Origin: Alphaproteobacteria bacterium
GTDB taxonomy: Bacteria; Pseudomonadota; Alphaproteobacteria; GCA-2731375
NCBI GenBank assembly: GCA_021776235.1
Contig: JAJFGG010000121.1
Location: 1-64,000 of the forward strand
Direction of reading: 5' to 3'
Length of the DNA: 64,000 nt
In this document: positions 25,509-34,248 of the stretch, piece by piece
Layout: each line of letters opens with the position of its first letter
Numbering within the stretch: position 1 is the first letter of the stretch
Made by a program: the position numbers and the translations under genes
Notes under the pieces: model-generated
What the model was told of the DNA's origin: nothing
What the model saw: only the letters and a program-made list of their open reading frames with translations
The model's database searches: none

Positions 25509-26129
25509 TTAGCTCCGGAGAAGTGTGACCGCACCTGTTAGAGTAATAACCAGAATAACCAAAAAACCGAACCTCGTCCAAGTCCCGCTCACCACTAGAG
25601 TATTAAAGAAAGTATCCGTTTCCACCCGGCATATGTCTGCTTTTACCTGGCGAGGAAACTGAACAAATGCACCGATTAAAATTTCTTCATTTCGAAATTC
25701 TTGGACCTTCTCTTTTGACATATAAGCTCTAAATGAATACGCCAGCTTGCTTCTAAATGGTGATATATCCACCGATATATTCAGCGAAGGTTCGCTATTA
25801 TCTTTCCTGGGGGCAACCGGGTGAAGTGCGCGATTGTTACTTTTCAGATCGTGTATATACTCTATCTTTGTAAATACTTCTTTATCAGCCGAGACGACCA
25901 ATGCGGCCTCATTTGGTGGATCACCTTGAACAAATAACTTCACGGGAATGTACGAGTCATTATTTTTCGTCTCCAACTCACCAATCTCAACAACAACAGA
26001 ACAAGTTTCAAACCAATCATCAATTAGACTTTTCATGGATTTTTCGCTGGCCGCAAGAAGTGGTAGCAATACAGCAAGTATTGCCGCACCGACGATTGGT
26101 TTCCATTTGTTCGCAAATAATTCTCCCAT
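25509..26129 (-). CDS. membrane-anchored protein of unknown function
   Basis: Protein of 206 residues with an N-terminal membrane segment ('IVGAAILAVLLPLLAA', about 12-27), a polar domain of about 155 residues and a C-terminal membrane segment ('FGFLVILVITLTGAVTLL') ending in Arg-Ser. The central part has a beta-rich look ('YIPVKLFVQGDPPNEAALVVSADKEVF') and two cysteines but no catalytic signature. GGAAGTGAGGG directly precedes ATG 26129. First gene of a two-gene operon with the exported protein at 24593; base composition is AT-rich compared with its neighbours. The two-anchor topology suggests a protein spanning or bridging at the inner membrane. Function unknown. Confidence 0.72.
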   Translation of the reverse strand: MGELFANKWKPIVGAAILAVLLPLLAASEKSMKSLIDDWFETCSVVVEIGELETKNNDSYIPVKLFVQGDPPNEAALVVSADKEVFTKIEYIHDLKSNNRALHPVAPRKDNSEPSLNISVDISPFRSKLAYSFRAYMSKEKVQEFRNEEILIGAFVQFPRQVKADICRVETDTFFNTLVVSGTWTRFGFLVILVITLTGAVTLLRS

Positions 26130-26284
26130 CCCTCACTTCCTTTTTCCGCAATCAATTTGCAAAAAGTACTCGCCTGAATGTCAAGATTTGCCTCGACGTC
26201 CAATCTTTAGCGTGTCTGCTTCGCTCTGGTTTTTTTAAATGGAGAATCTACGTTTAGTTATTATCACTTTTCACCAGTTTGCGC

Positions 26285-26303
26285 CATGAGATAAAGTCTC
26301 ATG
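26285..26303. repeat. perfect 7-bp inverted repeat (CATGAGA-N5-TCTCATG)
   Basis: CATGAGA at 26285-26291 and TCTCATG at 26297-26303 form an exact palindrome with a 5-base centre, in the 281-base gap between pyc (ends 26411) and the start of the unknown operon (26129). It could be an operator for that minus-strand operon or a weak hairpin after pyc. There is no following T run, so an intrinsic terminator is not supported. The rest of the gap shows no ORF. Confidence 0.4.
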
Positions 26304-26410
26304 AAACTTGCTCACGGTTTCGTTTGACCGGTCGTGGGATCTCCGATTTTCGACAGTTGCGGACTCCATACAGAAACTGGGTAAATGACAGCGGGATGCC
26401 AGGTCGTCCC

Positions 26411-29400
26411 TTAAACCTTGGCATATTCCAGCAATAGGTCCTTGGCGTCCACGGACATACCCGCCTTGACGCTGATCGATTTGATCTTGCCAGCGCGGGC
26501 CGCGCGGATTGCGGTTTCCATTTTCATGGCCTCAATACTCATCAGCATATCGCCAATTTCCACCGACTGGCCCGGGTTCACGGCGATGGTGCCGATGACG
26601 CCGGGCATGGGGGCGGCGACATGATCTGAGTTGCCGTCCTCGGCCTTCGGGTGGCGCTCCGCCAGCCCAGCAATTTTCCGGTTAGGGACCTTGATGGTCC
26701 GTGGTTGGCCGTTCAGTTCGAAGAAGTATCTTACGAAACCCTCCTGGTCGGTTTCACCCACCGCCTGGCTGCGGACAACCAGGCTTTTGCCCGTTTCCAG
26801 TTCGATTGAAATTTCCTCACCCGGTTGCATGCCGTAAAAGTAGGTGGCGGTGGGCAGGACGCCGACCGGGCCGAACTCGCGGCGCTGCGCCGCATAAGCG
26901 ATGAAGACGTCCGGGTACATCAGATAGGAGTTGAATTCCTCGTCGGTGATCCGCCGCGCCGCTTTCTTTTCGGCAGCCCCGCGCAGGGCGGCAAGATCCG
27001 CAGGCGGCAGATTGGCCCCGGGCCGGGCGGTCAGGGCGGCCTCTCCGGCCAGCACCTTTTGCTGCAAGGCGGCTGGAAAGCCGCCGTGAGGCTGGCCCAG
27101 CTCGCCGCGAAAAAAGGAACGCACGGATTCCGGAAAGGCGATCTCCTTCCCGGGATCCTCTATATCGGCGCGGCTGAGACCGGCGCTGACCATAAGCAGC
27201 GCCATATCGCCCACCATCTTGGAGGAAGGCGTAACCTTGACAATGTCACCCAGCATCCGGTTGACGTCCGCATAGGCCCGGGCCACGTCGTGCCAGCGTT
27301 CCTCCAGGCCCAACGAACGCGCCTGTTCCTTCAGGTTGGTGAACTGCCCGCCCGGCATTTCGTGCAGATATACCTCCGAGGCGCCAAAACGCAGATCGCT
27401 TTCAAAGGCCGCGTACTGCGCCCGGACGCCTTCCCAGTAATCGGAAAAGGCGCGGATCTGACCGGCGTCAAGGCCGGGATCGCGGTCCCTGCCCCGCAGG
27501 GCCTCCACCACCGAACCAAGGTTGGGTTGCGAGGTCAGGCCGGACAGGGAATCCATTGCCAGATCCACGGCGTCCGCCCCCGCCTCTGCCGCCGCCAACA
27601 CACTTGCCCCCGCGATGCCTGAGGTATCGTGGGTGTGGAAATGGACCGGCAGGCCGGTTTCCTCTTTCAGGACGCGGACCAGGGTGGTGATGGCATCCGG
27701 CTTGGCCAGCCCGGCCATATCCTTGATGCCGATAATATGGCTGCCCGCGGCAGCCAGCTCCTGGGCCATGGCAACATAGTATTTCAAATCGTATTTGGCC
27801 CGGGCGGGATCGTACATATCGCCGGTGTAGCAGATCGTGCCTTCAAGCAGCTTGCCGCTGTCCAGGACCGCATCCATGGCGACACGCATGTTTTCCACCC
27901 AGTTAAGGCTGTCAAACACCCGGAACAGATCAATACCGCCATGGGCCGCCTGTTTGACGATAGCCTGCACCACATTATCGGGATAAGTGGTGTAGCCGAC
28001 CCCGTTGGCGCCGCGCAGCAGCATCTGCAACAGTATATTCGGAACCCGGGCGCGGATCTGATGCAGGCGTTCCCACGGGCATTCATTCAGGAAACGCATG
28101 GCCACATCGAACGTCGCGCCGCCCCAGCATTCCAGGCTGAATAGTTGCGGCAGGTTATGGGCATAGGCCGCCGCGACACGCACGATGTCATAACTCCGCA
28201 TGCGGGTCGCCAGCAAGGATTGATGGGCATCACGCATGGTGGTGTCGGTCAGCAAAAGCCGTTGCTGATCCCGCATCCAGGCGCTGAATTGTTCCGGGCC
28301 CAGGCGGTCCAGCAATTGCCGGGTGCCAGAGGGGGGCGCATCCGTCAGGTGGGCCGGCACCAGGGGCGTTCGCGAGGTGGTCGGCATGGGCCGGCCCGCG
28401 ATCTCCATGTTACCGTTGACGCTGACATCTGCGATGTAGCGCAACAACCGCGTCGCCCGGTCGCGCCGGTGGCCGAGCTTGAACAATTCCGGCGTGTCAT
28501 CGATGAACCGGGTGGTGCATTTGGCGGCCTTGAAGGTGGGGTGGTTAATCAGTCCTTCGACGAATGTCAGGTTGGTGGTAACGCCACGGATGCGGAATTC
28601 CCGCAGGGCCCTGTCCATGCGGGCAATGGCTTCTTCCGGCGTGGGCGCCCAGGCCGTGACCTTTTCCAACAGGCTGTCATAGTGGCGGGTGATCACCGCG
28701 CCGGAATAGGCCGTGCCCCCATCCAGGCGAATGCCAAAACCATTTGCCCCGCGATAGGCGGTGATACGGCCATAATCGGGAATAAAATTCTCTTCCGGGT
28801 CCTCCGTGGTGACCCGGCATTGCAGGGCGTGCCCGCGCAAATGTATATCAGCCTGCGCCGGCACGCCCGAGGCGGCCACATCGCCGATCCGGGCGCCACC
28901 GGCGATGCGGATCTGCGCCTTGACGATGTCGATGCCGGTGACTTCCTCGGTCACCGTATGTTCGACCTGAATTCGTGGATTGACCTCGATAAAATAGAAT
29001 TCGCCGCTGTCGTCGTCCATCAGAAACTCGGCCGTGCCGGCGTTCACATAGCCCGATTCCCGGGCCAGACGCAGGGCGGCGAGGCAAAGGTCCGCGCGCT
29101 GATCAGCCGACAGAAAGGATGCCGGCGCCCGTTCGACGACCTTCTGGTTGCGCCGCTGGACAGAGCAATCCCGCTCGAACAGATGCACCACGTTGCCATG
29201 GTGATCGCCCAGCAGTTGCACCTCCACATGGCGGGCCCGGCGCACCAGTTTCTCCAAATAGATCTCGCCATTGCCGAACGCCGCCACGGCCTCGCGCCGG
29301 CCGGCATCGACCTCGGTATCGATCTGCGTTTCGTTTTCGATGACCCGCATACCCCTGCCGCCGCCGCCCCAGGACGCTTTCAGCATCAACGGATAACCCA

Positions 29401-29881
29401 CCGCCGCCGCCAGACGCCGCACCTCGTCCAGATCCTCGGGCAGCGGTCCGGTCGCGGGCATAACCGGCGTGCCGGCGCGCACCGCGACCTCCCGGGCCGA
29501 AACCTTGTTGCCCAGGCGGCGCATGATTTCCGGGGTCGGCCCGATAAATATGATGCCGGCGTCGGCGCAGGCTTCGGCGAATTCCGGGTTTTCCGACAGG
29601 AAGCCATAGCCGGGATGAATGGCATCCACCTGCGCCGCGCGTGCGATGCGGATCATCTCGTCGATGGACAAATAGGCCTTGATGGCGCCAAGGCCGGGGT
29701 CAAGGGCATAGGTTTCGTCGGCCTTGAAACGATGCAGTGCCAGTTTGTCCTCTTCGGCGAACACGGCAACGGTGCGTAGACCCAGCTCATTCGCCGCCCG
29801 CAACACCCGGATGGCGATCTCACCCCGGTTTGCGACCATGATCTTGGAAATCTTGCGTGGCCTTTTGTGATCCCGGTCCAT
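26411..29881 (-). CDS. pyc: pyruvate carboxylase
   Basis: Single-chain biotin enzyme of 1156 residues, the normal size, catalysing ATP-dependent carboxylation of pyruvate to oxaloacetate. In order: biotin carboxylase (about 1-460, 'KIMVANRGEIAIRVLRAANELG', ATP-grasp 'KASWGGGGRGMRV', 'FIEVNPRIQVEHTVTEEVTGIDIVK'), carboxyltransferase TIM barrel (about 540-810, 'LLLTDTTMRDAHQSLLATRMRS', 'HFHTHDTSGIAGASVLAA'), the tetramerisation/PYC-OADA region, and the biotinyl domain with biotin Lys near 1121 ('EAMKMET'). GGAGGGC lies 6 bases before ATG 29881. A near-copy of its 3' end lies at 23602. It supplies oxaloacetate for growth on substrates entering at pyruvate or acetyl-CoA. Confidence 0.98.
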   Translation of the reverse strand: MDRDHKRPRKISKIMVANRGEIAIRVLRAANELGLRTVAVFAEEDKLALHRFKADETYALDPGLGAIKAYLSIDEMIRIARAAQVDAIHPGYGFLSENPEFAEACADAGIIFIGPTPEIMRRLGNKVSAREVAVRAGTPVMPATGPLPEDLDEVRRLAAAVGYPLMLKASWGGGGRGMRVIENETQIDTEVDAGRREAVAAFGNGEIYLEKLVRRARHVEVQLLGDHHGNVVHLFERDCSVQRRNQKVVERAPASFLSADQRADLCLAALRLARESGYVNAGTAEFLMDDDSGEFYFIEVNPRIQVEHTVTEEVTGIDIVKAQIRIAGGARIGDVAASGVPAQADIHLRGHALQCRVTTEDPEENFIPDYGRITAYRGANGFGIRLDGGTAYSGAVITRHYDSLLEKVTAWAPTPEEAIARMDRALREFRIRGVTTNLTFVEGLINHPTFKAAKCTTRFIDDTPELFKLGHRRDRATRLLRYIADVSVNGNMEIAGRPMPTTSRTPLVPAHLTDAPPSGTRQLLDRLGPEQFSAWMRDQQRLLLTDTTMRDAHQSLLATRMRSYDIVRVAAAYAHNLPQLFSLECWGGATFDVAMRFLNECPWERLHQIRARVPNILLQMLLRGANGVGYTTYPDNVVQAIVKQAAHGGIDLFRVFDSLNWVENMRVAMDAVLDSGKLLEGTICYTGDMYDPARAKYDLKYYVAMAQELAAAGSHIIGIKDMAGLAKPDAITTLVRVLKEETGLPVHFHTHDTSGIAGASVLAAAEAGADAVDLAMDSLSGLTSQPNLGSVVEALRGRDRDPGLDAGQIRAFSDYWEGVRAQYAAFESDLRFGASEVYLHEMPGGQFTNLKEQARSLGLEERWHDVARAYADVNRMLGDIVKVTPSSKMVGDMALLMVSAGLSRADIEDPGKEIAFPESVRSFFRGELGQPHGGFPAALQQKVLAGEAALTARPGANLPPADLAALRGAAEKKAARRITDEEFNSYLMYPDVFIAYAAQRREFGPVGVLPTATYFYGMQPGEEISIELETGKSLVVRSQAVGETDQEGFVRYFFELNGQPRTIKVPNRKIAGLAERHPKAEDGNSDHVAAPMPGVIGTIAVNPGQSVEIGDMLMSIEAMKMETAIRAARAGKIKSISVKAGMSVDAKDLLLEYAKV

Positions 29882-29965
29882 GACCGTGCCCTCCGCTAGT
29901 GTTTTACCGTTTTAGACGGAAACGCCATGACATGGCGCCGCCAAACGCAATTTACGCGGATCCGT

Positions 29966-30940
29966 CTAACTGACCTGGTTGATCATATCCCGCAGTGCCG
30001 CCAAGGGGATACTTTGCGCTTCGCCCTTGTTGGCGGCCAGGGCGTTGGCCTGGCGCTGCAATACCCAGTTGGCGGGCGTCGGCACGCCATGCAGGCGCCC
30101 CAGCATGACGATCTCTCCATTCAGGTAGTCTGCCTCTATATTGCCCGTACCGCGCACCAGGCTCTGCCAGGACGAGCCGCCGCCCCTGTCCTGACCTTCC
30201 ACCGGCGCCGATTTCATCAGATCGTCCCGCCGCGCCGTTTCCTCTTCCGGACTGGCGCAGTCGATGCCCGCGGCCCGGAAACATGCCTCCGCCTCGGCCC
30301 GCATCAGGGCGCGGATTTCCTTCGCCTCCTCGCCCGGCGGGGACACGGCGGCCAGGGCATTGCCCAGGTTCATGATCAGCTTGCCGTATTTGAAACGCAT
30401 CACCGTGGGGTTGGGACGGGCGGAAAAATTGACGCCGTCCAGAGTTGCCGTTACCTCGGCCACCAGATCATTGCTGCCCGTTGGATAAATGCTGGCATCC
30501 AGCACGCCGGTCTTTCGGGCCGCGTGGGTCTGAACCGTGCCCGGTTCCAGGGCCATGGCCGGCAGATAGACCATCATGGCATGGACATTCTGAAACCGGC
30601 GCAGGGCCATGCGCTCGTTGGCAACCCCATTCTGGCAACAGAACAGGGGGATTTCATCGCCCGCGGCGGCCCGCAGATCATCCAGCGCCGCCTGGGTATG
30701 CTGGGATTTCATGGTCAGAATAACCACGTCGTCGGCCCGAAAGTCGATGTCTTGGGGATGACCCGCCGCCGGGATGGGCAGGGAAACGGTTTGATGGGGG
30801 GTCTGATATTGCAAGCCCCGTTCCTGGATCGCCCGCAGATGTGGCCCACGCGCGACCAGCAACACGTCCACGCCGCCTTGAAACAGCTGCGCCCCAATAA
30901 CACCACCAATGCCGCCGGCACCATAAATTATGTATCGCAT
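29966..30940 (-). CDS. ketopantoate reductase family (2-dehydropantoate 2-reductase-like)
   Basis: Protein of 324 residues with an N-terminal Rossmann motif ('YIIYGAGGIGGVIGAQLF'), 'CCQNGVANE' and the conserved Lys segment 'FKYGKLIMNLGNAL', the usual KPR/PanE layout. Pantothenate biosynthetic function is possible, but several homologues in catabolic loci reduce other 2-oxo acids, and no panB or panC is nearby. The start at 30940 follows GGGGGACG; the longer frame to 30982 has no ribosome site. It is divergent from the lactonase-like gene with a 63-base gap that must contain both promoters. Confidence 0.85.
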   Translation of the reverse strand: MRYIIYGAGGIGGVIGAQLFQGGVDVLLVARGPHLRAIQERGLQYQTPHQTVSLPIPAAGHPQDIDFRADDVVILTMKSQHTQAALDDLRAAAGDEIPLFCCQNGVANERMALRRFQNVHAMMVYLPAMALEPGTVQTHAARKTGVLDASIYPTGSNDLVAEVTATLDGVNFSARPNPTVMRFKYGKLIMNLGNALAAVSPPGEEAKEIRALMRAEAEACFRAAGIDCASPEEETARRDDLMKSAPVEGQDRGGGSSWQSLVRGTGNIEADYLNGEIVMLGRLHGVPTPANWVLQRQANALAANKGEAQSIPLAALRDMINQVS

Positions 30941-31003
30941 CAACGTCCCCCTGTTGCCGGACGATGCTACACTAATGGGCAATCAGTGAGGAGAGGAATA
31001 GAC

Positions 31004-31813
31004 ATGCCCGACACCGGCCCCATCGCGCCGTATGAAATTTACGCCATCAAATACGGCGACCGCATGGGAGAGCGCGGCACCATGTTCGTCCATGGCGACC
31101 CCCACGATGCGCCCATTGCCATGGACTACTTCATCTGGGTCATACGCAATGCCGAGCGCACCATCGTCATCGACGTGGGCTATGACCGGGCGGAAGGCGA
31201 AGGCAGGGGCCGCAGCTTTCTGCGCTCGCCCATCGAAGCTTTGGCATTGCTGGATATCGACGCGGCCACGATCGAGGATGTGATCATCACCCATATGCAT
31301 TATGACCACGCCGGCAATCTGGGTCTGTTCCCCAGGGCCCGCTTTCATATTCAGGACGAGGAGATGTCGTTCGTCACCGGCCGGGCCATGACCCACCCGG
31401 CCCTGCGCCATTCCTTCAAGCTGGATGACGTACTGGAGATGGTCCGCCTGACCTATGGAGACCGGGTTGTCTTCCATGCCGGTGACGAGCAGATTGCGCC
31501 CGGCGTCACGGTGCATCACCTGCCGGGCCATACCCGCGGCCTGCAGGCCGTGCGGGTCGAAAGCCAGCGCGGCCCGGTCGTGCTGGCCTCGGACGTGGCG
31601 CATTATTACGAATGTTTCGAACAGGGCACCCCGTTCCTGACCCACGAAAACCTGTTCGAGATGTTGGAGAGCAACCGGAAACTGCGCACCCTGGCGCCCG
31701 ACGACGCCCATATCGTACCCGGGCACGACCCGGCCGTGCTGCAACGTTACCCCGCCCCCCGCCCCGAACTGGCCGGTATCGTGGCCCGGCTGGACCTGCC
31801 GCCCAGCGGTTAG
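31004..31813 (+). CDS. metallo-beta-lactamase fold hydrolase, N-acyl-homoserine lactonase-like
   Basis: Protein of 269 residues with the complete dinuclear zinc set: 'HMHYDHAGNLGLF' (HxHxDH), His in 'HHLPGHTRGLQ', Asp in 'VVLASDVAHYYE' and a C-terminal His in 'DAHIVPGHDP'. The motif arrangement, the N-terminal 'YEIYAIKYGDR' strand and the length match AiiA/AttM-type lactonases. Lactone ring opening is the likely reaction; the real substrate could be a quorum signal or a metabolic lactone. GAGGAGAGG precedes ATG 31004. No luxI or luxR homologue is in the window, so a metabolic lactone is as plausible as quorum quenching. Confidence 0.88.
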   Translation: MPDTGPIAPYEIYAIKYGDRMGERGTMFVHGDPHDAPIAMDYFIWVIRNAERTIVIDVGYDRAEGEGRGRSFLRSPIEALALLDIDAATIEDVIITHMHYDHAGNLGLFPRARFHIQDEEMSFVTGRAMTHPALRHSFKLDDVLEMVRLTYGDRVVFHAGDEQIAPGVTVHHLPGHTRGLQAVRVESQRGPVVLASDVAHYYECFEQGTPFLTHENLFEMLESNRKLRTLAPDDAHIVPGHDPAVLQRYPAPRPELAGIVARLDLPPSG

Positions 31814-32037
31814 AGCAGGTTCTGGTTTTGGAGTATCGCGATGTTGCCGGTGTAAATGCCGTACCTGCAAAATCATTCCTTAAAATCTGATAGTAGACCC
31901 TGACCTGGTTATCTAATTTGTAAACTGTCACCGGAACCAATTTCTTTTGCGGTTTTGCGTCAAAGTGAAGAATCAATTTATGCTTGACAACCAGCGTGGA
32001 ACATTGGAACATAGCAAGAACATTTGGATGTTGTAGT

Positions 32038-32823
32038 ATGGCAGAATCCCAAATTGAATGGACAGATGCAACTTGGAATCCTGTAGCAGGCTGCTCGCAA
32101 GCCAGCGCCGGATGCACAAACTGCTATGCCATGCAGATGGCCCGTAGGTTAGAAGCTATGGGCGTCGAAAAGTACGAGGGGCTGACTCGCAAAAGCGGCA
32201 AAAGAACTATTTGGCGAGGGATTGTGAGGCAGGACAAAGCCTCGCTCGAAATTCCCTACAAATGGCGTAAACCACGAAAAATTTTTGTGAACTCGATGAG
32301 CGATCTCTTTCACGCGAAGGTAAGCAATAAATTCATTCTATCCGTTTGGAAGGTGATGCGCGAGACTCCGCATCATCATTATCAGATTCTGACAACACGT
32401 CCTGACCGCATGCAGCACGCTTTACAAAATCTTATAGGCGAGATTTTACCGAATGTCTGGCTTGGAACAAGCGTGGAAGATGCGAACGTAGTTGAGCGGA
32501 TCAATTATCTCCGAAATGTGCGTGCAAATATTCGATTCGTTTCATTTGAACCTTTGATTGGGTCGGTTGGCGCAGTGGATTTGACGGGCATTCATTGGGC
32601 AATTGTCGGAGGCGAAAGCGGCGCATCTGCAAGGCCGATAAAAGAAGAATGGATAGATGAAATCCTTGAACAATGTTTGGATAATCCGACAGCATTCTTT
32701 TTCAAGCAATGGGGCACTTGGGGTAAGGACAATAAAAAGCGGTCGAAAAAGGCGAATGGCCGAGAATATCGTGGCCGAACTTGGGATGAGATGCCTAATA
32801 TTCATAATCAGCATGCTATGTAA
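32038..32823 (+). CDS. phage Gp37/Gp68-family three-Cys-motif protein (DUF5131)
   Basis: Protein of 261 residues matching the Gp37/Gp68 family (PF07505): 'SQIEWTDATWNPVAGC' at the N terminus, then a cysteine triad at about 19, 26 and 29 (Cys-x6-Cys-x2-Cys, ending 'CTNCYA'), 'RKIFVNSMSDLFHAKVS', 'QILTTRPDRM' and 'WAIVGGESGASARP'. The triad resembles, but is not identical to, radical-SAM iron-sulfur motifs; the family's activity is not established to my knowledge. A TTGACA lies at 31984-31989 as a possible -35 element. It is followed after 17 bases by its usual partner TcmP. AT-rich, unlike flanking genes, consistent with recent transfer. Confidence 0.88.
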   Translation: MAESQIEWTDATWNPVAGCSQASAGCTNCYAMQMARRLEAMGVEKYEGLTRKSGKRTIWRGIVRQDKASLEIPYKWRKPRKIFVNSMSDLFHAKVSNKFILSVWKVMRETPHHHYQILTTRPDRMQHALQNLIGEILPNVWLGTSVEDANVVERINYLRNVRANIRFVSFEPLIGSVGAVDLTGIHWAIVGGESGASARPIKEEWIDEILEQCLDNPTAFFFKQWGTWGKDNKKRSKKANGREYRGRTWDEMPNIHNQHAM

Positions 32824-32840
32824 CAATTACAGGGGGTAAA

Positions 32841-34087
32841 TTGGCAAACAAATCTTACGATTGGGGTGACGGCGCAGAGTTGAATGAACATACAAAGCGC
32901 AAGCACAAGATTCTCAAAGAATACTTTCGCCAATATCTCATAACCCGTTGCCAACACCCGCAGCAGGAAAAATTCCGCCTTGCCGTCATTGAGGGTTTGC
33001 AGGCGCTGGTGTCTACAAATGCGGGACTTTTGGTTCTCCGCTGATTATTCTAGAAACGCTCAACGCCACAGCGAAAGAGATCAATGTTCGTCGCTCTGCT
33101 AACGGCATGCGCCCAATTCAGATTGAGTGCTTTCTGGTCTTTAATGATGATGATCCGCTAGCGATCCTAATGCTGAAAGAAAATGCTGCTGGACTAATTG
33201 GAAAAATCAAAGAAGGTAATCAGCACCTTCATATTCAAGTAAATTTCTTCAAAAAGAAATTTGATGCGTTGTATCCGCAAATTAGGCAGATGCTGCTAGA
33301 AGGCCGCTACCCTAGCGTCTTGTTTAACCTAGACCAGTATGGGTATTCGAAAGTCAATCGGGCCACCTTGAATGATATCATGGGCTCATGGGCCTCCGCA
33401 GAGATTTTCTTAACGTTTGCAATCGAAACTTTGCTTACCTACTTGTCTACAGCCATAGAAAAGAACAGTGTGCTTTCAGGGCAACCAGACCTTCTGGGAG
33501 AAATTTACACCCATATTCAAGATGGCGGTGATGTTATCAACAAGAGGGAATGGTTGGGCATTTCGGAAAAAATCGTATTTGAAAGCCTAAAAACTATCGC
33601 CCCTTTTGTGAGCCCATTTTCGATTCATAATCCAGAGGGATGGCGGTATTGGCTTATACACTTCGCCAATAGGGCTCGTGCGCGACAGGTCTATAACGAC
33701 ATACTGCACGACAATAGTACATCCCAGGCGCATTTTGGCCGATCAGGCTTAAATATGCTTGCATATAATCCTGCCGAAGAAGGGGCTCTTTATCTCTTCG
33801 ACAGTGAATCAAGGGAACTAGCCATCAAACAACTGCATGAGGATATTCCAAACCAGGTTTCAGAGCATGGTGATTCAATCAGTGTTGATGAGTTTTATTT
33901 GGGCGTGTACAAGGAAACTGCGGCTCACAGCGGCGACATTCACAAAGTCATAATTGACAATGATGACCTAGAAGTGCTGACTCCAGCCGGAGGTGAGCGG
34001 CGGACGACGCATACAATCAAAACAAGTGATATATTACGCTTAAAAAGACAGCGAAGTTTTTTCCCGATGTTCCCCAAGGAAAAATGA
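32841..34087 (+). pseudogene. tcmP: three-Cys-motif partner protein TcmP, split by a one-base deletion
   Basis: The gene starts at TTG 32841 behind AGGGGGT and encodes 'MANKSYDWGDGAELNEHTKRKHKI', typical of the TcmP family (TIGR04474), then breaks at a TTT run (32996-32998). Restoring one T joins the two halves as 'EGFAGAGVYKCGTFGSPLIILETLN', which rebuilds the family's 'DGFAGPGRY...GSPL' motif exactly, and the frame then runs open to TGA 34087 (about 415 residues in total). The motif recalls an S-adenosylmethionine-binding loop. As sequenced, only a 67-residue fragment and a downstream ORF from an internal ATG at 33107 could be made. A sequencing error or programmed slippage at the short T run is possible. 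Confidence 0.85.
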
Positions 34088-34176
34088 TGGTCGTGTCTAC
34101 AGAAAGGTGGGGCTCTACTATCCGAATTCACGCCAAGCCGGGATCAAACGAGGCCTTGATCCCGTGGCCCGGCTAG
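34084..34176 (+). CDS. 30-codon ORF coupled to the end of tcmP
   Basis: An ATG overlaps the tcmP TGA (ATGA) and opens a 30-codon frame ending at TAG 34174-34176. The peptide ('MMVVSTERWGSTIRIHAKPG' and ten more residues) has no recognisable family, and the second half of the frame overlaps a hairpin. It could be a remnant at the island's edge or meaningless. Recorded because of the overlap geometry only. Confidence 0.2.
   Translation: MMVVSTERWGSTIRIHAKPGSNEALIPWPG
34140..34163. terminator. hairpin GGGATCAA / TTGATCCC at the island's right edge
   Basis: An exact 8-bp stem (34140-34147 with 34156-34163) with an 8-base loop stands about 50 bases after tcmP and between convergent tcmP and pntB. 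It may act as a bidirectional terminator or RNA end, but no T run follows on either side, so intrinsic termination is weakly supported. It could also be part of a mobile-element boundary. Confidence 0.3.
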
Positions 34177-34248
34177 CCGAACCGCCAAACCTGTAGAAAC
34201 AAAGGATGGCAAGGCAAAGGCAGTAAACCTCGCACAATATGGCGATTA

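Noticed and set aside
28145-29779. 544-codon plus-strand ORF opposite pyc
   Set aside because: It is a shadow of the pyc reading frame in GC-rich DNA: no family resemblance, no ribosome site, and pyc is unmistakable on the other strand.
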